64,000 nucleotides of DNA from an uncultured Clostridia bacterium (GCA_934130935.1 CAKOYQ010000002.1:66676-130675); one strand, 5' to 3'; positions 44,603-54,693 are shown, numbered from the stretch's first letter. The notes: generated from the letters alone by a model not told the origin. Made by a program: numbers and translations.

Positions 44603-45205
44603 CTATTTTCCCCCTTCTTTATTAAATTTTTTTATAATATCATATATATGATACCAACTATATGCAGTAATAATGTTCTCTCCATTCACTTGTTTATTAT
44701 ATTGACAATCAAATTTTATAACTTTAATTTTTTTAGATATATCTTCTATATTATTAGGACTATCTTCTATCATTATTTCTACATTATTTTCAATACACTG
44801 ATGCAATTTCTCGCTATCTCTTGCAAATATCAATTTATCATATTTTATATCTTGATTCTTTAGCCATTCTCTTGTCAATTCCTGCATCTTCCCATAATAT
44901 TCTGGTGGCATTCCATATTCATTTCTTGCTGTGATTATATAAATATTATTTTCCTCTTTTTTCAATATTTCTATAATTTCTTTAGAAAACATTCTTGGTT
45001 TGCTTTCTACAACATATTCCACTAAATATTTATTCCAAAATTTATCTGCTTGCTCTTGCGTCCATTCTAAAGCTTCTACTTCCCAATATTTACTCACATC
45101 TATTTTTATTGGCCATTTCTCTTCTACACTCATTTTAGTCCCAAAATCTATTATAGCTTTTTCTAAATCTGTCAATACTCCATCTATATCTATCCCTATG
45201 TTCAT
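44603..45205 (-). CDS. HAD-superfamily phosphatase, 5'-nucleotidase-like
   Basis: A 200-residue HAD hydrolase. Motif I is [11 protein letters not shown], motif II IITAR, motif [14 protein letters not shown] and [11 protein letters not shown]. Residue order fits the deoxyribonucleotidase-like (NT5C) branch. Overlapping transcription with guaB suggests a role in purine nucleotide turnover (inference). Good ribosome site AAGGAGG. Confidence 0.85.
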   Translation of the reverse strand: MNIGIDIDGVLTDLEKAIIDFGTKMSVEEKWPIKIDVSKYWEVEALEWTQEQADKFWNKYLVEYVVESKPRMFSKEIIEILKKEENNIYIITARNEYGMPPEYYGKMQELTREWLKNQDIKYDKLIFARDSEKLHQCIENNVEIMIEDSPNNIEDISKKIKVIKFDCQYNKQVNGENIITAYSWYHIYDIIKKFNKEGGK

Positions 45206-45251
45206 TTTATTCCTCCTTGCACCAGCTCATTTTATTTTAAATTTAAAAACG

Positions 45252-45290
45252 AAAAGAGTCCTTATTTTGAATATTATTCAAAACAAAGAC
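45252..45290 (-). terminator. terminator of infC-rpmI-rplT
   Basis: Stem GTCCTTATTTTGAAT (45258-45272) with ATTCAAAACAAAGAC (45276-45290), G-U and small mismatch tolerated, followed on the minus strand by a T-rich run (TCTTTTCGTTTTT). Confidence 0.85.
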
Positions 45291-45325
45291 CTCCCTTCAT
45301 TTTATATATTTTTTGTTATTAATTT

Positions 45326-45676
45326 CTATGCTTTTTTTGCTATTTCAGCTATTTCTGTAAATGCTTTTGGATCATTTACTGCAACTTCTGCTAACATTTT
45401 TCTGTTTATTGTTACATTAGCTTTTTTTAATCCTGCAATTAGTTTGCTATATGTTGTTCCATTCATTCTTGCAGCGGCATTTATTCTAGCTATCCATAAT
45501 TTTCTAAAATTACTCTTTCTATCTTTTCTTCCAACATATGCATATGATAATGATTTTAGTACTGCTTGATTAGCATTTCTAAATCTATAATGTTTTGCAC
45601 CATAATATCCTTTTGCTTGTTTTAATACTTTTTTATGTCTTGCTCTTGTTGTCATTGCTGATTTTACTCTTGCCAT
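45326..45676 (-). CDS. rplT: 50S ribosomal protein L20
   Basis: A 116-residue protein beginning [28 protein letters not shown] and typical of L20 throughout. L20 binds 23S rRNA early in assembly and represses its own operon through the infC leader in Firmicutes. It ends the infC-rpmI-rplT operon. Confidence 0.98.
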   Translation of the reverse strand: MARVKSAMTTRARHKKVLKQAKGYYGAKHYRFRNANQAVLKSLSYAYVGRKDRKSNFRKLWIARINAAARMNGTTYSKLIAGLKKANVTINRKMLAEVAVNDPKAFTEIAEIAKKA

Positions 45677-45701
45677 TTCTTTTCCCTCCCTAAACTATTT
45701 T

Positions 45702-45905
45702 TTAGTTACCATATGGTAATAATTTCTTTATTGTATTTTCACATGTCTTATCTGCATATGCTCCTGGGCGTCTGCTTGATAATTTTTGTCTTTTTGTTTT
45801 ATTGGCTAATAAATGTCTTCTATTAGCTTTTGTTCTTTTTACTTTTCCTGTTGCTGTTAAAGAATATCTTTTCTTTGCAGCTTTGTTTGTTTTTAATTTT
45901 GGCAT
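45702..45905 (-). CDS. rpmI: 50S ribosomal protein L35
   Basis: A 67-residue basic protein ([22 protein letters not shown] start), typical L35. It lies between infC and rplT with short gaps. Confidence 0.97.
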   Translation of the reverse strand: MPKLKTNKAAKKRYSLTATGKVKRTKANRRHLLANKTKRQKLSSRRPGAYADKTCENTIKKLLPYGN

Positions 45906-45976
45906 AGCTTTTCGCTCCTTTCGATTGTTTTATTTATATTAAGCCTATATTTATAGAATTACATTTTTCGAATTCT

Positions 45977-46489
45977 TTAGTTGGCTTTTTTAGCTAGTAT
46001 AATGAACATGTTTTTTCCTTCTAGTTTTGGCTTTTTTTCGACTACAGATATATCTTCTAAATTAGATATAAATTGGTTTAATACAGTTTCTCCCATTTTT
46101 GTGTTATTTAATTCTCTTCCTCTAAATCTTACTGTAATTTTTACTTTGTTGCCATCCTCTAAAAATTTTCTTGCATTTTTAGCTTTAAAACCAAAATCAT
46201 GTTCCTCTATATTTGGAGTTATTCTTAGTTCCTTTGTTTCTTGAGTTTTTTGTTTTTTCTTAGCTTCTTTCTCTTTTTTAGATTGTTCAAATTTGTATTT
46301 TCCATAATTCATTATTTTACATACTGGTACTTGTGAATTTGGTGATACTAATACTAAATCTAATTTTTTGTCTCCAGCTATTTCTAATGCTCTTGCTAAT
46401 GGAACCATTCCTAATTTTTCTCCAGTGTCACTGATTAGTTGTACTTCTTTTGCACGTATTTGACCATTTATAGGTAATTCTTGTTTTAT
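45977..46489 (-). CDS. infC: translation initiation factor IF-3, probable AUA start
   Basis: About 170 residues with the IF-3 N-domain (INGQIRAKEVQLI, GMVPLARALEIA) and C-domain (KELRITPNIEEHDF, VKITVRFRGRE). The first ATG is far inside. A GTG at 46498 in frame overlaps the AGGAGG itself, so it cannot be used well; ATA at 46489-46487 lies eight bases after AGGAGG and gives the expected N-terminus. Rare AUU/AUA starts are the known basis of IF-3 self-control, since IF-3 rejects them. The leader (46499-46640) adds an attenuator. Confidence 0.93.
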   Translation of the reverse strand: MKQELPINGQIRAKEVQLISDTGEKLGMVPLARALEIAGDKKLDLVLVSPNSQVPVCKIMNYGKYKFEQSKKEKEAKKKQKTQETKELRITPNIEEHDFGFKAKNARKFLEDGNKVKITVRFRGRELNNTKMGETVLNQFISNLEDISVVEKKPKLEGKNMFIILAKKAN

Positions 46490-46498
46490 ATAAAACAC

Positions 46499-46640
46499 CT
46501 CCTAAAATAAATAAAAAATTGACTCGCTACAAGTCAATTCCACACAAATATAGATATATTATTTATATAAATCTAAATTTTTCTAACCTTTTTCCACTAG
46601 GATAAGGTGAGAAGTGGATAACTTCTTCTTGTAACATGTA
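46499..46640 (-). promoter_or_regulatory. infC operon leader with attenuator (L20-leader type)
   Basis: The leader between promoter and infC ends in a hairpin (ATTGACT at 46519-46525 with AGTCAAT at 46533-46539) directly followed on the minus strand by a T-run: an intrinsic terminator placed before the ribosome site. The upstream part (46590-46640) has complementary AAGTTATCCACTT and AAGAAG segments that could form alternative structures. Low-GC Firmicutes control this operon by L20-dependent attenuation, and this layout fits. Confidence 0.7.
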
Positions 46641-46642
46641 TA

Positions 46643-46671
46643 ATTATACATTGTCTGGTTATTTTTGTCAA
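46643..46671 (-). promoter_or_regulatory. infC promoter
   Basis: Consensus TTGACA (46671-46666) and TATAAT (46648-46643) with a 17-base spacer on the minus strand, the best sigma-A promoter in the window, as expected for a ribosomal protein operon. Confidence 0.88.
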
Positions 46672-46788
46672 TATATTTTAATGATTTTTTTATTATTTTT
46701 TTTAACTTTTTTTACGATTTCACTTGAATTTATTTTCATTTTGGTATACTATATAGAAAATAATGTCTTTTACGTAGGAGGATAAGAA

Positions 46789-47727
46789 ATGCCATCAAAA
46801 ACTAAAGAAATTAATGAAGAAAAATTCAAAAAGAATGTAACATCTAAAGATGTACCAAAAAAGACTACAAAATCAAAATCTACAGCTAAAAAAAGCTCTG
46901 TAAAAACAAATTTAGTAGCAACAGACTCAAAAAGCAAAACCACTGCAAAAGCTAAAAAATCATCAGTTGCTAAAAAAACTGTTGCAAAGAAAACTGTTGT
47001 AAATAAATCTGTAAAAAAGAAAACAGCATCTAAAAAAGAAAAAAAGGTTACCCCTCTTGCAGAAGTTGTAGAATATTATGATTTACCATATAGATATAAT
47101 GAAACAATAGTAAAAATACTATATCAAACACCAGAAACATTGTTTGTGTATTGGGACATATCAGATTCTGATAGAGAAAATTATATAAAACAATATGGAG
47201 AAAATTTCTTCAATATAACAAGACCTGTTTTAATTGTACACAATGACACAATGCATTACAGTTTCGAAATTCCAATAAACGATTTTGCAAACAGTTGGTA
47301 TTTACATATAAATGATAGTAAATGTGATTATAGAGTTGAACTTGGAAGACGCCCTAACTATTATAATGAAGAGGCTACAAAAGAAATTCAAGAAAAAATT
47401 CATACAGATTATATTCATGTATCAACATCTAATGGGATTGAATCTCCAAATGATCATGTATTATTCAATACAAATGAAAATAATACTATTAAAATCAGAA
47501 ATGTAAAAAATCATAATGAAAAATCAATTTCATTATACGAAATTGTAAAACGTTTACCTGCAATGAAAAGGGTTCAAAATATCCCTTATATCAGTGAAAA
47601 GTTATTAGAAAATATTTATGTTGGAATTTATCAAAATGAAGATATTTCACTATTTGACAGAATTACAAATAATCCTTCTTCTGGTGGAAACCCATCATCA
47701 GGAAGTATGTCATCAAGAATGTTTTAA
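46789..47727 (+). CDS. DUF4912 protein
   Basis: A 312-residue protein. Residues 1-85 are a Lys/Ser/Thr/Ala-rich low-complexity tail with repeats of the type KKTVAKKTV, resembling nucleic-acid-binding or cross-linking tails. From about residue 86 comes DUF4912 (ILYQTPETLFVYWDIS, then NSWYLHINDSKCDYRVELGRR). DUF4912 proteins regularly sit beside GH57 branching enzymes, as here, and may bind glycogen-like polymers; the function is unproven. AGGAGG precedes the start; a terminator follows at 47736. Confidence 0.88.
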   Translation: MPSKTKEINEEKFKKNVTSKDVPKKTTKSKSTAKKSSVKTNLVATDSKSKTTAKAKKSSVAKKTVAKKTVVNKSVKKKTASKKEKKVTPLAEVVEYYDLPYRYNETIVKILYQTPETLFVYWDISDSDRENYIKQYGENFFNITRPVLIVHNDTMHYSFEIPINDFANSWYLHINDSKCDYRVELGRRPNYYNEEATKEIQEKIHTDYIHVSTSNGIESPNDHVLFNTNENNTIKIRNVKNHNEKSISLYEIVKRLPAMKRVQNIPYISEKLLENIYVGIYQNEDISLFDRITNNPSSGGNPSSGSMSSRMF

Positions 47728-47735
47728 CTACTAAT

Positions 47736-47768
47736 GTCGTAGAAATTTTTAATCTACGACTTTATTTT
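47736..47768 (+). terminator. terminator after the DUF4912 gene
   Basis: Eight-base-pair stem GTCGTAGA/TCTACGAC followed by TTTATTTT. A REP-like element lies just beyond. Confidence 0.85.
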
Positions 47769-47775
47769 AATAAAA

Positions 47776-47808
47776 AGGGCAAAAACGGAACCGACCCCAA
47801 ATTGCCCT
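47776..47808. repeat. REP-like palindromic element, copy 3 (inverted)
   Basis: The exact reverse complement of copy 2 (33 of 33 bases by eye). It lies between the DUF4912 terminator and the ribosome site of the GH57 gene. A TTG inside it is in frame with GH57 but is not the start. Confidence 0.9.
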
Positions 47809-47828
47809 TTAGTAAAAGGAGAAATTAT

Positions 47829-49418
47829 ATGCAAAAAAAAGGTTATGTAAGTTTCGTATTACATGCACATCTTCCATTTATACATCATCCAGAAAGTGAT
47901 GATTATCTTGAAGAATCATGGTTATATGAAGCAATTTCAGAAACATATATACCATTATTAAAAAACTTTAAAAAATTAGTTGATGAAGGTGTTAACTTTA
48001 GAATAACAATGTCAATAACCCCTACTTTACTTTCAATGTTTGACAACAAACTATTACAAACAAAATATATAAATTATTTAGAAAAACTAATTGAATTATC
48101 AGAAAAGGAAATTGAACGTACAAAATATGATGAAAGAGTTAATAGACTTTCTCACTATTATTATGATAGATATTCAGATGATTTGCATCTTTTTAGAGAT
48201 GTTTGGAAATGTAATATAATAGAACAATTCAAACATTTCCAAGATATTGGAGTTCTGGAAATTATAACTTGTGGTGCAACACATGGATATTTCCCTATCT
48301 TATATGTTACAGAAGAAACTATACGAGCTCAAATAGCTGTTGGTGTACAAACATATGAAAAATATTTTGGTAGAAAGCCTCGTGGAATTTGGTTGCCTGA
48401 ATGTGGTTATGTTCCAGAAGCTGATAAATTTCTTAAAGAATTTGGAATTGAATATGCAATTTTAGAATCTCATGGGATTTTATATGCTGACCCTACTCCT
48501 ATTTATGGAACTTGTTCCCCTATTGTTTCCCCTGGCGGACTTGTTTGTTTTGGTCGTGATATGAAATCTTCTCAACAAGTTTGGAGTTCTATTGATGGAT
48601 ATCCAGGAGATTTTAATTATAGAGAATTTTACAGAGATATTGGTTATGAGGCCGATTATGACTATATAAAACCATATATTGCTCATAATGGTGTTCGTGT
48701 TCACACTGGTATTAAATATTATAGAATTACAGGAAAAACAGAACAAAAAGATTATTATGATGTTCAATGGGCAAAAGATTCTGCAGAGAGACAAGCAGGG
48801 CATTTTATGAATTCTCGTACAGAACAAATTTCAAATATTTCTGATTACATGGAAAAACCACCTATTATTTTATGTCCTTATGATGCAGAATTATATGGTC
48901 ATTGGTGGTATGAGGGTCCATATTGGTTATACATTTTATTTAAGAAAATTTATTATGATGAGTGTAATTTCGAATTAATTACCCCTTCTGAATATATTGA
49001 TAAATATCCAGAAATGCAAGTTTGTGCTCCTTGTCGTTCAAGTTGGGGTGCAAATGGCTATAGTGGTGTATGGTTAAATCCAACAAATGATTATGTACAT
49101 CGTCACTTACATAAAGCTGGCGATAGAATGGTTGAACTTGCAACATCATATCCTGATGCAGAAGGAATTATAAAAGATGCTCTTAATCAAGCTGCTCGTG
49201 AATTACTTCAAGCTCAAACAAGTTGTTGGTTATTTATTATTACAAATGGTACAATGGTTGATTATGCAAAAAAACGTATCAAAGATCATATTGGTCGCTT
49301 CACAAAATTGTATTATGAAATTAAAAATAATAAAATTGATGAAACATTTTTAGAAGATATTCAAATAAAAGATTGTATCTTTCCTGATATTGATTATCAT
49401 ATTTATACAAAATTATAA
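47829..49418 (+). CDS. GH57 1,4-alpha-glucan branching enzyme
   Basis: About 529 residues with the DUF1957 C-terminal helical domain. GH57 motifs: FVLHAHLPF, GATHGYFPIL, GIWLPECGYVPEA (catalytic Glu), YDAELYGHWWYEGP (catalytic Asp) and the ending SSWGANGYSGVWLN. It makes alpha-1,6 branches in glycogen-like polymers. The ATG at 47829 has AAAGGAG six to eight bases upstream; a TTG at 47802 lies within the REP-like element and is rejected. DUF4912 upstream and ytxC downstream suggest storage-glucan use in sporulation (granulose-like; inference). Confidence 0.93.
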   Translation: MQKKGYVSFVLHAHLPFIHHPESDDYLEESWLYEAISETYIPLLKNFKKLVDEGVNFRITMSITPTLLSMFDNKLLQTKYINYLEKLIELSEKEIERTKYDERVNRLSHYYYDRYSDDLHLFRDVWKCNIIEQFKHFQDIGVLEIITCGATHGYFPILYVTEETIRAQIAVGVQTYEKYFGRKPRGIWLPECGYVPEADKFLKEFGIEYAILESHGILYADPTPIYGTCSPIVSPGGLVCFGRDMKSSQQVWSSIDGYPGDFNYREFYRDIGYEADYDYIKPYIAHNGVRVHTGIKYYRITGKTEQKDYYDVQWAKDSAERQAGHFMNSRTEQISNISDYMEKPPIILCPYDAELYGHWWYEGPYWLYILFKKIYYDECNFELITPSEYIDKYPEMQVCAPCRSSWGANGYSGVWLNPTNDYVHRHLHKAGDRMVELATSYPDAEGIIKDALNQAARELLQAQTSCWLFIITNGTMVDYAKKRIKDHIGRFTKLYYEIKNNKIDETFLEDIQIKDCIFPDIDYHIYTKL

Positions 49419-49423
49419 TTTCA

Positions 49424-49456
49424 AAGCATTGAGTACATTATACTCAGTGCTTTTTA
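49424..49456 (+). terminator. terminator after the GH57 gene
   Basis: AGCATTGAGTA (49425-49435) pairs with TACTCAGTGCT (49441-49451), loop CATTA, followed by TTTTTATT. Confidence 0.88.
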
Positions 49457-49624
49457 TTTAATAATAGAACAGTAAAATGATATATTACTTTTCTCTCTAT
49501 TAATTTAAACATCAGAGTCCAAGTTTCATTTTCTCCATTTATAGAATATTATATTTTAGTTATTGTATATATTTTTTATTTTAGCAAATACTATACAAAA
49601 CGAGAATCTAAAAAGGAGTTGTTT

Positions 49625-50485
49625 ATGAGTTCATTATGTATAAAAACAAACAATGAAGAAATTTTATCATATCTTAAAAACGAGTTCTCAAGTTTTAACA
49701 TGTTAAACATCTCGTACTCTATGAATGAATTCAAATCATACAAAAACATAATAATTCATTATACAGGAATTGATAAGGAACTCTTTTACACTAAACTTGC
49801 AACTATTTTTTCTTACTTAGTTATTGACTATTTTGAACATGATTTTATAGAAAATATACTTTCTAATAATTACTTTTATTTTGACAATACAGAACTTGCC
49901 AAAATTTTAGAATTATGTAATGAAAACATCTGTGATGATGATGAGTTTTCATTTACTAATAGGCAAATAATACTTTTTGACACATTTTATGAATATATAA
50001 CAAAACATCATTCTATTGTAATTACTGGTTTTATAAATTTTAGATTAAAAGATTACAGAAATCTTTTAGAAAATTTAATAGATTTCTCTGTAAATGAATT
50101 TATTATTGAAAGAGAATATCTTGAATTTGTATCTCTTTTAAGACTATATGTAAATTCACAGATTCCCTCTCCTATTGTTGTTCATTTAGTTGCTTTTGGA
50201 GATAATATTATTTTATTAGATGAACATTTAGAAATTATTGATGTTAATAAAAATGCCCTAAAAGCAAAATATTTGTCAGATGTTTCTTTTTCAAATAATG
50301 ACTATGTTTTAAATACCTTATTAAATTTATTACCTAAAACAATTCACTTACATCTTGTTTCATCATCTACTAATTTAGACTTTATAAATACATTACAACT
50401 TATTTTTGAAAATCGTACTAAAATTTGTACTGATTGTAACATTTGCAATCTATATAAAAAAATTCACATTAACCAAAAGAAATAG
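49625..50485 (+). CDS. ytxC: putative sporulation protein YtxC
   Basis: About 286 residues, mostly alternating hydrophobic and polar, without membrane segments. ILFDTFYEYITKHHSIVITGFINFRLKDYRNLLENLID and the late NTLLNLLPKTIHLH region are typical of the YtxC family, present only in spore formers, role unknown. The ATG at 49625 is six bases from AAGGAG; a TTG at 49619 overlaps it. The stop TAG overlaps the REP-like element at 50484-50515 by two bases, as with spoVAC. Confidence 0.85.
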   Translation: MSSLCIKTNNEEILSYLKNEFSSFNMLNISYSMNEFKSYKNIIIHYTGIDKELFYTKLATIFSYLVIDYFEHDFIENILSNNYFYFDNTELAKILELCNENICDDDEFSFTNRQIILFDTFYEYITKHHSIVITGFINFRLKDYRNLLENLIDFSVNEFIIEREYLEFVSLLRLYVNSQIPSPIVVHLVAFGDNIILLDEHLEIIDVNKNALKAKYLSDVSFSNNDYVLNTLLNLLPKTIHLHLVSSSTNLDFINTLQLIFENRTKICTDCNICNLYKKIHINQKK

Positions 50486-50515
50486 GGCAAAATAGAATTG
50501 TCCCATTTTTGCCCT
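50484..50515. repeat. REP-like palindromic element, copy 4 (divergent)
   Basis: AGGGCAAAATAGAATTG then TCCCATTTTTGCCCT, 32 bp: same ends as the others, different core. It starts within the ytxC stop codon and ends ten bases before the stop of the convergent V-ATPase subunit D gene. Confidence 0.75.
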
Positions 50516-50524
50516 AACAAATAT

Positions 50525-51157
50525 TTATTTAATTAACATTTCCTTAATTTTCATAAGCCTAGATGTAGATGCTCTCTCGTCTTCAGCTAATTTTAATTGG
50601 ATATATTTTATAGTATCAATATAATTAGGAATTGTTACATTTTCTATAGCATTAACTCTTCTTCTAGTCTTCTCAATTTCTGCTGAAATAAGCTCAATTG
50701 CCTTCTCATTTTGAGCAAGTTCTAAAAGAGATTCAGAAACCTCAGAAAAGCTTTCAATAGCCTTGTCTAGCTCAGAAGTAGTATATGCAAAACCATAAAG
50801 TACCTTATCTTCTACTTCTTCATCATTTCTGTCAAAACCAAACTTAGGAATCTTAACACTCATAACACTTGTTTCGCCAATTTCCAAAGAAACTGATTTC
50901 TTTGGGATAATCAAAGCCTCTTCAATATACTCTTCTCCAATAACAGCTTTTGCAAGCATAAAATTTTGATATGCGTTTTCTAACATCTTATCAGTTTTTT
51001 TACGAAGCACTTGATTCTCTTGAACAAGCTCTAGCAATTTTTTTATAAGTTCATCTAATTTATCCTTTAATAGTTTATGACCCTTTTGAGCTGTTTTCAA
51101 AGACTTTTTCATATTGATACTTTCTATACGAGTTAGATTTACATTTAATATAGCCAT
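50525..51157 (-). CDS. ntpD: V-type ATP synthase subunit D
   Basis: A 210-residue antiparallel coiled coil, the central rotor shaft. LNVNLTRIESINMKKSLKTAQKGHKLLKDK is typical, as is RRRVNAIENVTIPNY near the end. Last gene of the nine-gene operon 59009-50525. ATG start at 51157 after AAGGGAATG. Confidence 0.95.
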   Translation of the reverse strand: MAILNVNLTRIESINMKKSLKTAQKGHKLLKDKLDELIKKLLELVQENQVLRKKTDKMLENAYQNFMLAKAVIGEEYIEEALIIPKKSVSLEIGETSVMSVKIPKFGFDRNDEEVEDKVLYGFAYTTSELDKAIESFSEVSESLLELAQNEKAIELISAEIEKTRRRVNAIENVTIPNYIDTIKYIQLKLAEDERASTSRLMKIKEMLIK

Positions 51158-51198
51158 TATATCATTCCCTTCTTAGTTACATTATTATATAATAAAAT

Positions 51199-52572
51199 TT
51201 ATTTCTCTATATAATATTTATCAATATATATGTCTTTAATACGTTTAAGCTCTTGCTTTGGTAAGTCAGATAACAACTTCCAGCCTATATTTAAAGTTTC
51301 TTCTATAGTTCTATCAGTTTCAAAACCTTGATCTATGAATTCTTTTTCGAAATCATCTGCAAATTTAGCATAAACTCTATCCAATTCTGAAAGAGCACTC
51401 TCTCCAAGAATTGCCATTAATTCTTTAGCATCTTTACCACGAGCATATGATGCAAATAATTGATTTAATACTCCAGAATGATCTTCTCTTGTTTTATTCT
51501 TTCCAATACCTTCATTTTTCAAACGAGATAGAGAAAGTAATACATCAACAGGTGGTGTCATTCCTCTTTTACTTAAATCTCTGCTTAATACTATTTGTCC
51601 TTCTGTTATATATCCAGTTAAATCTGGTACTGGGTGTGTCTTATCATCTTCTGGCATTGTTAGAATAGGAATCATAGTTACAGATCCTTCATTACCTTTT
51701 ATTTTTCCAGCACGCTCATATATAGTAGCTAAATCTGTATATAAATATCCAGGATATGCTCTTCTTCCAGGTATTTCTTTTCTTGCTGCTGAAATTTCAC
51801 GTAAAGCTTCTGCATAGTTTGTCATATCTGTCATTATTACTAAAACTTGCATTCCTTGTTCATAAGCTAAGTATTCAGCTGCTGTTAATGCCATACGAGG
51901 AGTTGATACACGCTCTACAGCTGGGTCATTAGCCAAGTTTATAAACATAACTGATCTATTTATTGCTCCAGTTTCTTTTAAGCTATTTATAAAAAATTCT
52001 GCATCTTCAAATGAAATTCCTATTGCAGCAAATACAACAGCAAATTTTGAATCTTCTTTTAACACTTTTGCTTGTCTAGCTATTTGTACAGCAAGCTCTG
52101 CATGTGGAAGTCCTGACCCTGAGAATATAGGTAATTTCTGTCCTATAACCAATGTATTTAATCCATCTATTGAAGATACTCCTGTTTGTATAAATTCTGA
52201 TGGAAATATTCTTGCTGCTGGATTTATTGGTTTTCCATTTATATCAATTTTTTTATCTGCAATTACATTTGGCATTCCATCTATTGGTTTTCCCATTCCG
52301 TCAAATACTCTTCCTAAAATGTTTTTAGATACTCCAAATTCTAAGCCCTTTCCTAAAAATCTAACTTTTGACTCCTTTAAGTTTATTCCTGAACTACTTT
52401 CAAATAATTGAACTAATGCCGCTTGTTCTGTTACTTCTAAGACTTTGCATCTTCTTATTTCTCCGTTTTGAAGTTTTATTTCACCAATCTCATCATATTT
52501 AACATTTTCAACATTTTCAACTAACATCAAAGGTCCTGCTGTCTCTTTTATTGTTTTATATTCTTTTATCAT
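51199..52572 (-). CDS. ntpB: V-type ATP synthase subunit B
   Basis: A 457-residue non-catalytic subunit: regulatory nucleotide site lacking a Walker A ([17 protein letters not shown]), with [42 protein letters not shown] stretch, and [20 protein letters not shown]. Overlaps subunit A by four bases, ATGA type. Confidence 0.97.
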   Translation of the reverse strand: MIKEYKTIKETAGPLMLVENVENVKYDEIGEIKLQNGEIRRCKVLEVTEQAALVQLFESSSGINLKESKVRFLGKGLEFGVSKNILGRVFDGMGKPIDGMPNVIADKKIDINGKPINPAARIFPSEFIQTGVSSIDGLNTLVIGQKLPIFSGSGLPHAELAVQIARQAKVLKEDSKFAVVFAAIGISFEDAEFFINSLKETGAINRSVMFINLANDPAVERVSTPRMALTAAEYLAYEQGMQVLVIMTDMTNYAEALREISAARKEIPGRRAYPGYLYTDLATIYERAGKIKGNEGSVTMIPILTMPEDDKTHPVPDLTGYITEGQIVLSRDLSKRGMTPPVDVLLSLSRLKNEGIGKNKTREDHSGVLNQLFASYARGKDAKELMAILGESALSELDRVYAKFADDFEKEFIDQGFETDRTIEETLNIGWKLLSDLPKQELKRIKDIYIDKYYIEK

Positions 52573-54353
52573 TCTGCTAGACCTCCTTTTTCTATTATTG
52601 CTTCTGTTTCAATACTCATAGCTTTTTCTATATCATCAAATTCTGTATCAGCTTTAGCTTCTTCAATAAATTTAGCTTTACCTATTCTTGATACATATGG
52701 TAATCTTATATATTCCTCAACATTTACTCCTGCTTCTGTAGCTTTAGTAACTTTGTCATAGAATTTGAATATCATTTTTAGAATTCTTTCTTGTTTATGA
52801 CTTGATGTATAACAATCAACATCATCAAAAGCATCTTGTGCTAAATAATCTTCTCTCAAAATTCTTGCAACTTCTAATGTTACCCTATCTTTAGTAGAAA
52901 CAGCATCAATTCCTACTAATTGAACTATTTCTTGCAACTTTGCTTCTTCTTGTAGTATAACCATAGCCTCATTCTTTAATTTTACAAAATCATCACTGAT
53001 ATTTTCTCTTTCCCATGTTTCAGCTTGTTCTTTATATAATGAGTAACTTGTAAGCCAGTTAATTGATGGGAAATGTCTTTTTGCTGCTAATGATGCGTCT
53101 AATCCCCAGAATACTTTTACTATTCTAAGTGAACTTTGACTAACAGGCTCTGAAATATCTCCACCAGCTGGTGATACAGCTCCTATTACTGTAAGTGTAC
53201 CTGTTCTTTCATCATTTCCTAAACATTCTACCTTACCTGCTCTTTCATAGAATTCTGCGACTCTTGAGCTTAAATAAGCTGGATATCCTTCTTCTCCAGG
53301 CATTTCTTCTAGTCTGCCACTCATTTCTCTTAAAGCTTCTGCCCATCTTGATGTAGAATCTGCCATAAGTGCTACATCATATCCCATATCTCTATAAAAT
53401 TCTGCGATTGTTATTCCTGTATATATTGAAGCTTCTCTTGCAGCAACAGGCATATCTGATGTATTAGCAATTAATACTGTTCTATTCATTAATGAGTCTT
53501 TTGTTTTTGGATCTATTAAATGAGGAAATTCTGTTAAAACTTCTGTCATTTCATTTCCACGTTCTCCACATCCTACATAAATTATTATATCTGCATCTGC
53601 CCATTTTGCAAGTTGATGTTGAATAACTGTTTTTCCACTTCCAAATGCCCCTGGTATTGCACATGTTCCACCTTTTGTAATTGGGAAAAATGTGTCTATT
53701 ACTCTTTGTCCTGTTACTAACATGTCATCAGGATTTAATTTTTTGTTTACTGGTCTTGGTCTTCTTACTGGCCACTTTTGCATCATTTGTACTTCATGTA
53801 ATTTACCTTTTTTGTCTTCAATTACACATATAGTCTCACATACAGTATAATCTCCAGATTTTATCTCTTTAATTATTCCTTCAATTCCTACTGGAACCAT
53901 TATTTTACATTCAATTACTTTTGTCTCTTGAACTCCACCTATAATGTCTCCTGATTTTACTGTATCCCCTACATTTTTCTTAGGAACAAATGTCCATTTT
54001 CTTTCTTTATCTATGCTACTTACTTCAATTCCTCTTTCAATATTTTTACCTGTATTTTCATATATTTTTTCAAGAGGTCTTTGAATTCCATCATATATAG
54101 AAGTTAACATTCCAGGACCTAATTCAACACTAAGAGGCATTCCTGTTTGGATTATTTTTTCTCCAGGTCCTACACCAGATGTTTCTTCATATACTTGTAT
54201 TGACGCATTTCCTCCATTCATTTCAATGATTTCACCAATCAAGTTCTTGCTAGATACTTTTACTACGTCAAACATATTTGCATCTTCCATTCCTTTTGCT
54301 ATGACAAGTGGTCCTGATACTTTTGTTATGATACCTTGTTTCAATGCTTTCAT
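52569..54353 (-). CDS. ntpA: V-type ATP synthase subunit A (catalytic)
   Basis: A 594-residue catalytic subunit with Walker [58 protein letters not shown] and the A-type insertion (residues 115-190). Hydrolyses or makes ATP in A3B3 hexamer with ntpB. Confidence 0.98.
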   Translation of the reverse strand: MKALKQGIITKVSGPLVIAKGMEDANMFDVVKVSSKNLIGEIIEMNGGNASIQVYEETSGVGPGEKIIQTGMPLSVELGPGMLTSIYDGIQRPLEKIYENTGKNIERGIEVSSIDKERKWTFVPKKNVGDTVKSGDIIGGVQETKVIECKIMVPVGIEGIIKEIKSGDYTVCETICVIEDKKGKLHEVQMMQKWPVRRPRPVNKKLNPDDMLVTGQRVIDTFFPITKGGTCAIPGAFGSGKTVIQHQLAKWADADIIIYVGCGERGNEMTEVLTEFPHLIDPKTKDSLMNRTVLIANTSDMPVAAREASIYTGITIAEFYRDMGYDVALMADSTSRWAEALREMSGRLEEMPGEEGYPAYLSSRVAEFYERAGKVECLGNDERTGTLTVIGAVSPAGGDISEPVSQSSLRIVKVFWGLDASLAAKRHFPSINWLTSYSLYKEQAETWERENISDDFVKLKNEAMVILQEEAKLQEIVQLVGIDAVSTKDRVTLEVARILREDYLAQDAFDDVDCYTSSHKQERILKMIFKFYDKVTKATEAGVNVEEYIRLPYVSRIGKAKFIEEAKADTEFDDIEKAMSIETEAIIEKGGLAE

Positions 54354-54366
54354 CCCTTTCTTGTTT

Positions 54367-54693
54367 TTAAGAATTATCTTCCTTAAAATTAATTTCTATT
54401 CCAACAGCTTTTTGAACCATATCTTTTATTCTCTTTTCTCCATATTTTAGGCTTCCTGTATTGCTTGGTATTGTTATTATTGCTGGAATCTTATTTTTTT
54501 TCATTTTTTCTAAATATTTTTCAGCTTTTATACTTACATTTTCTGTTATATATATAATCGCATAATCTTCTTCTATTAATTTCGGAATGATTTGTTTTAT
54601 ATCATTCTCTTCATATGCAGGATACATATCCATTCCTATAGCAGAAAAACCCAGTATTGACTCTTTATCTCCTACTACTGCTATTTTATACAT
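54367..54693 (-). CDS. ntpG: V-type ATP synthase subunit F
   Basis: A 108-residue protein with the Rossmann-like fold of subunit F (VVGDKESILGFSAIGMDMYP, YAIIYITENV), binding the shaft subunit D. It overlaps subunit C by eight bases. Called NtpG in Enterococcus hirae. Confidence 0.93.
   Translation of the reverse strand: MYKIAVVGDKESILGFSAIGMDMYPAYEENDIKQIIPKLIEEDYAIIYITENVSIKAEKYLEKMKKNKIPAIITIPSNTGSLKYGEKRIKDMVQKAVGIEINFKEDNS

Noticed and set aside
47802..47828. TTG start extending the GH57 protein by nine residues
   Set aside because: The TTG lies in the REP-like element and the ATG at 47829 has a proper ribosome site.
48480..48827. Minus-strand frame of 115 codons inside the GH57 gene
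   Set aside because: It lies wholly within the GH57 catalytic region, lacks a ribosome site and has no recognisable sequence.
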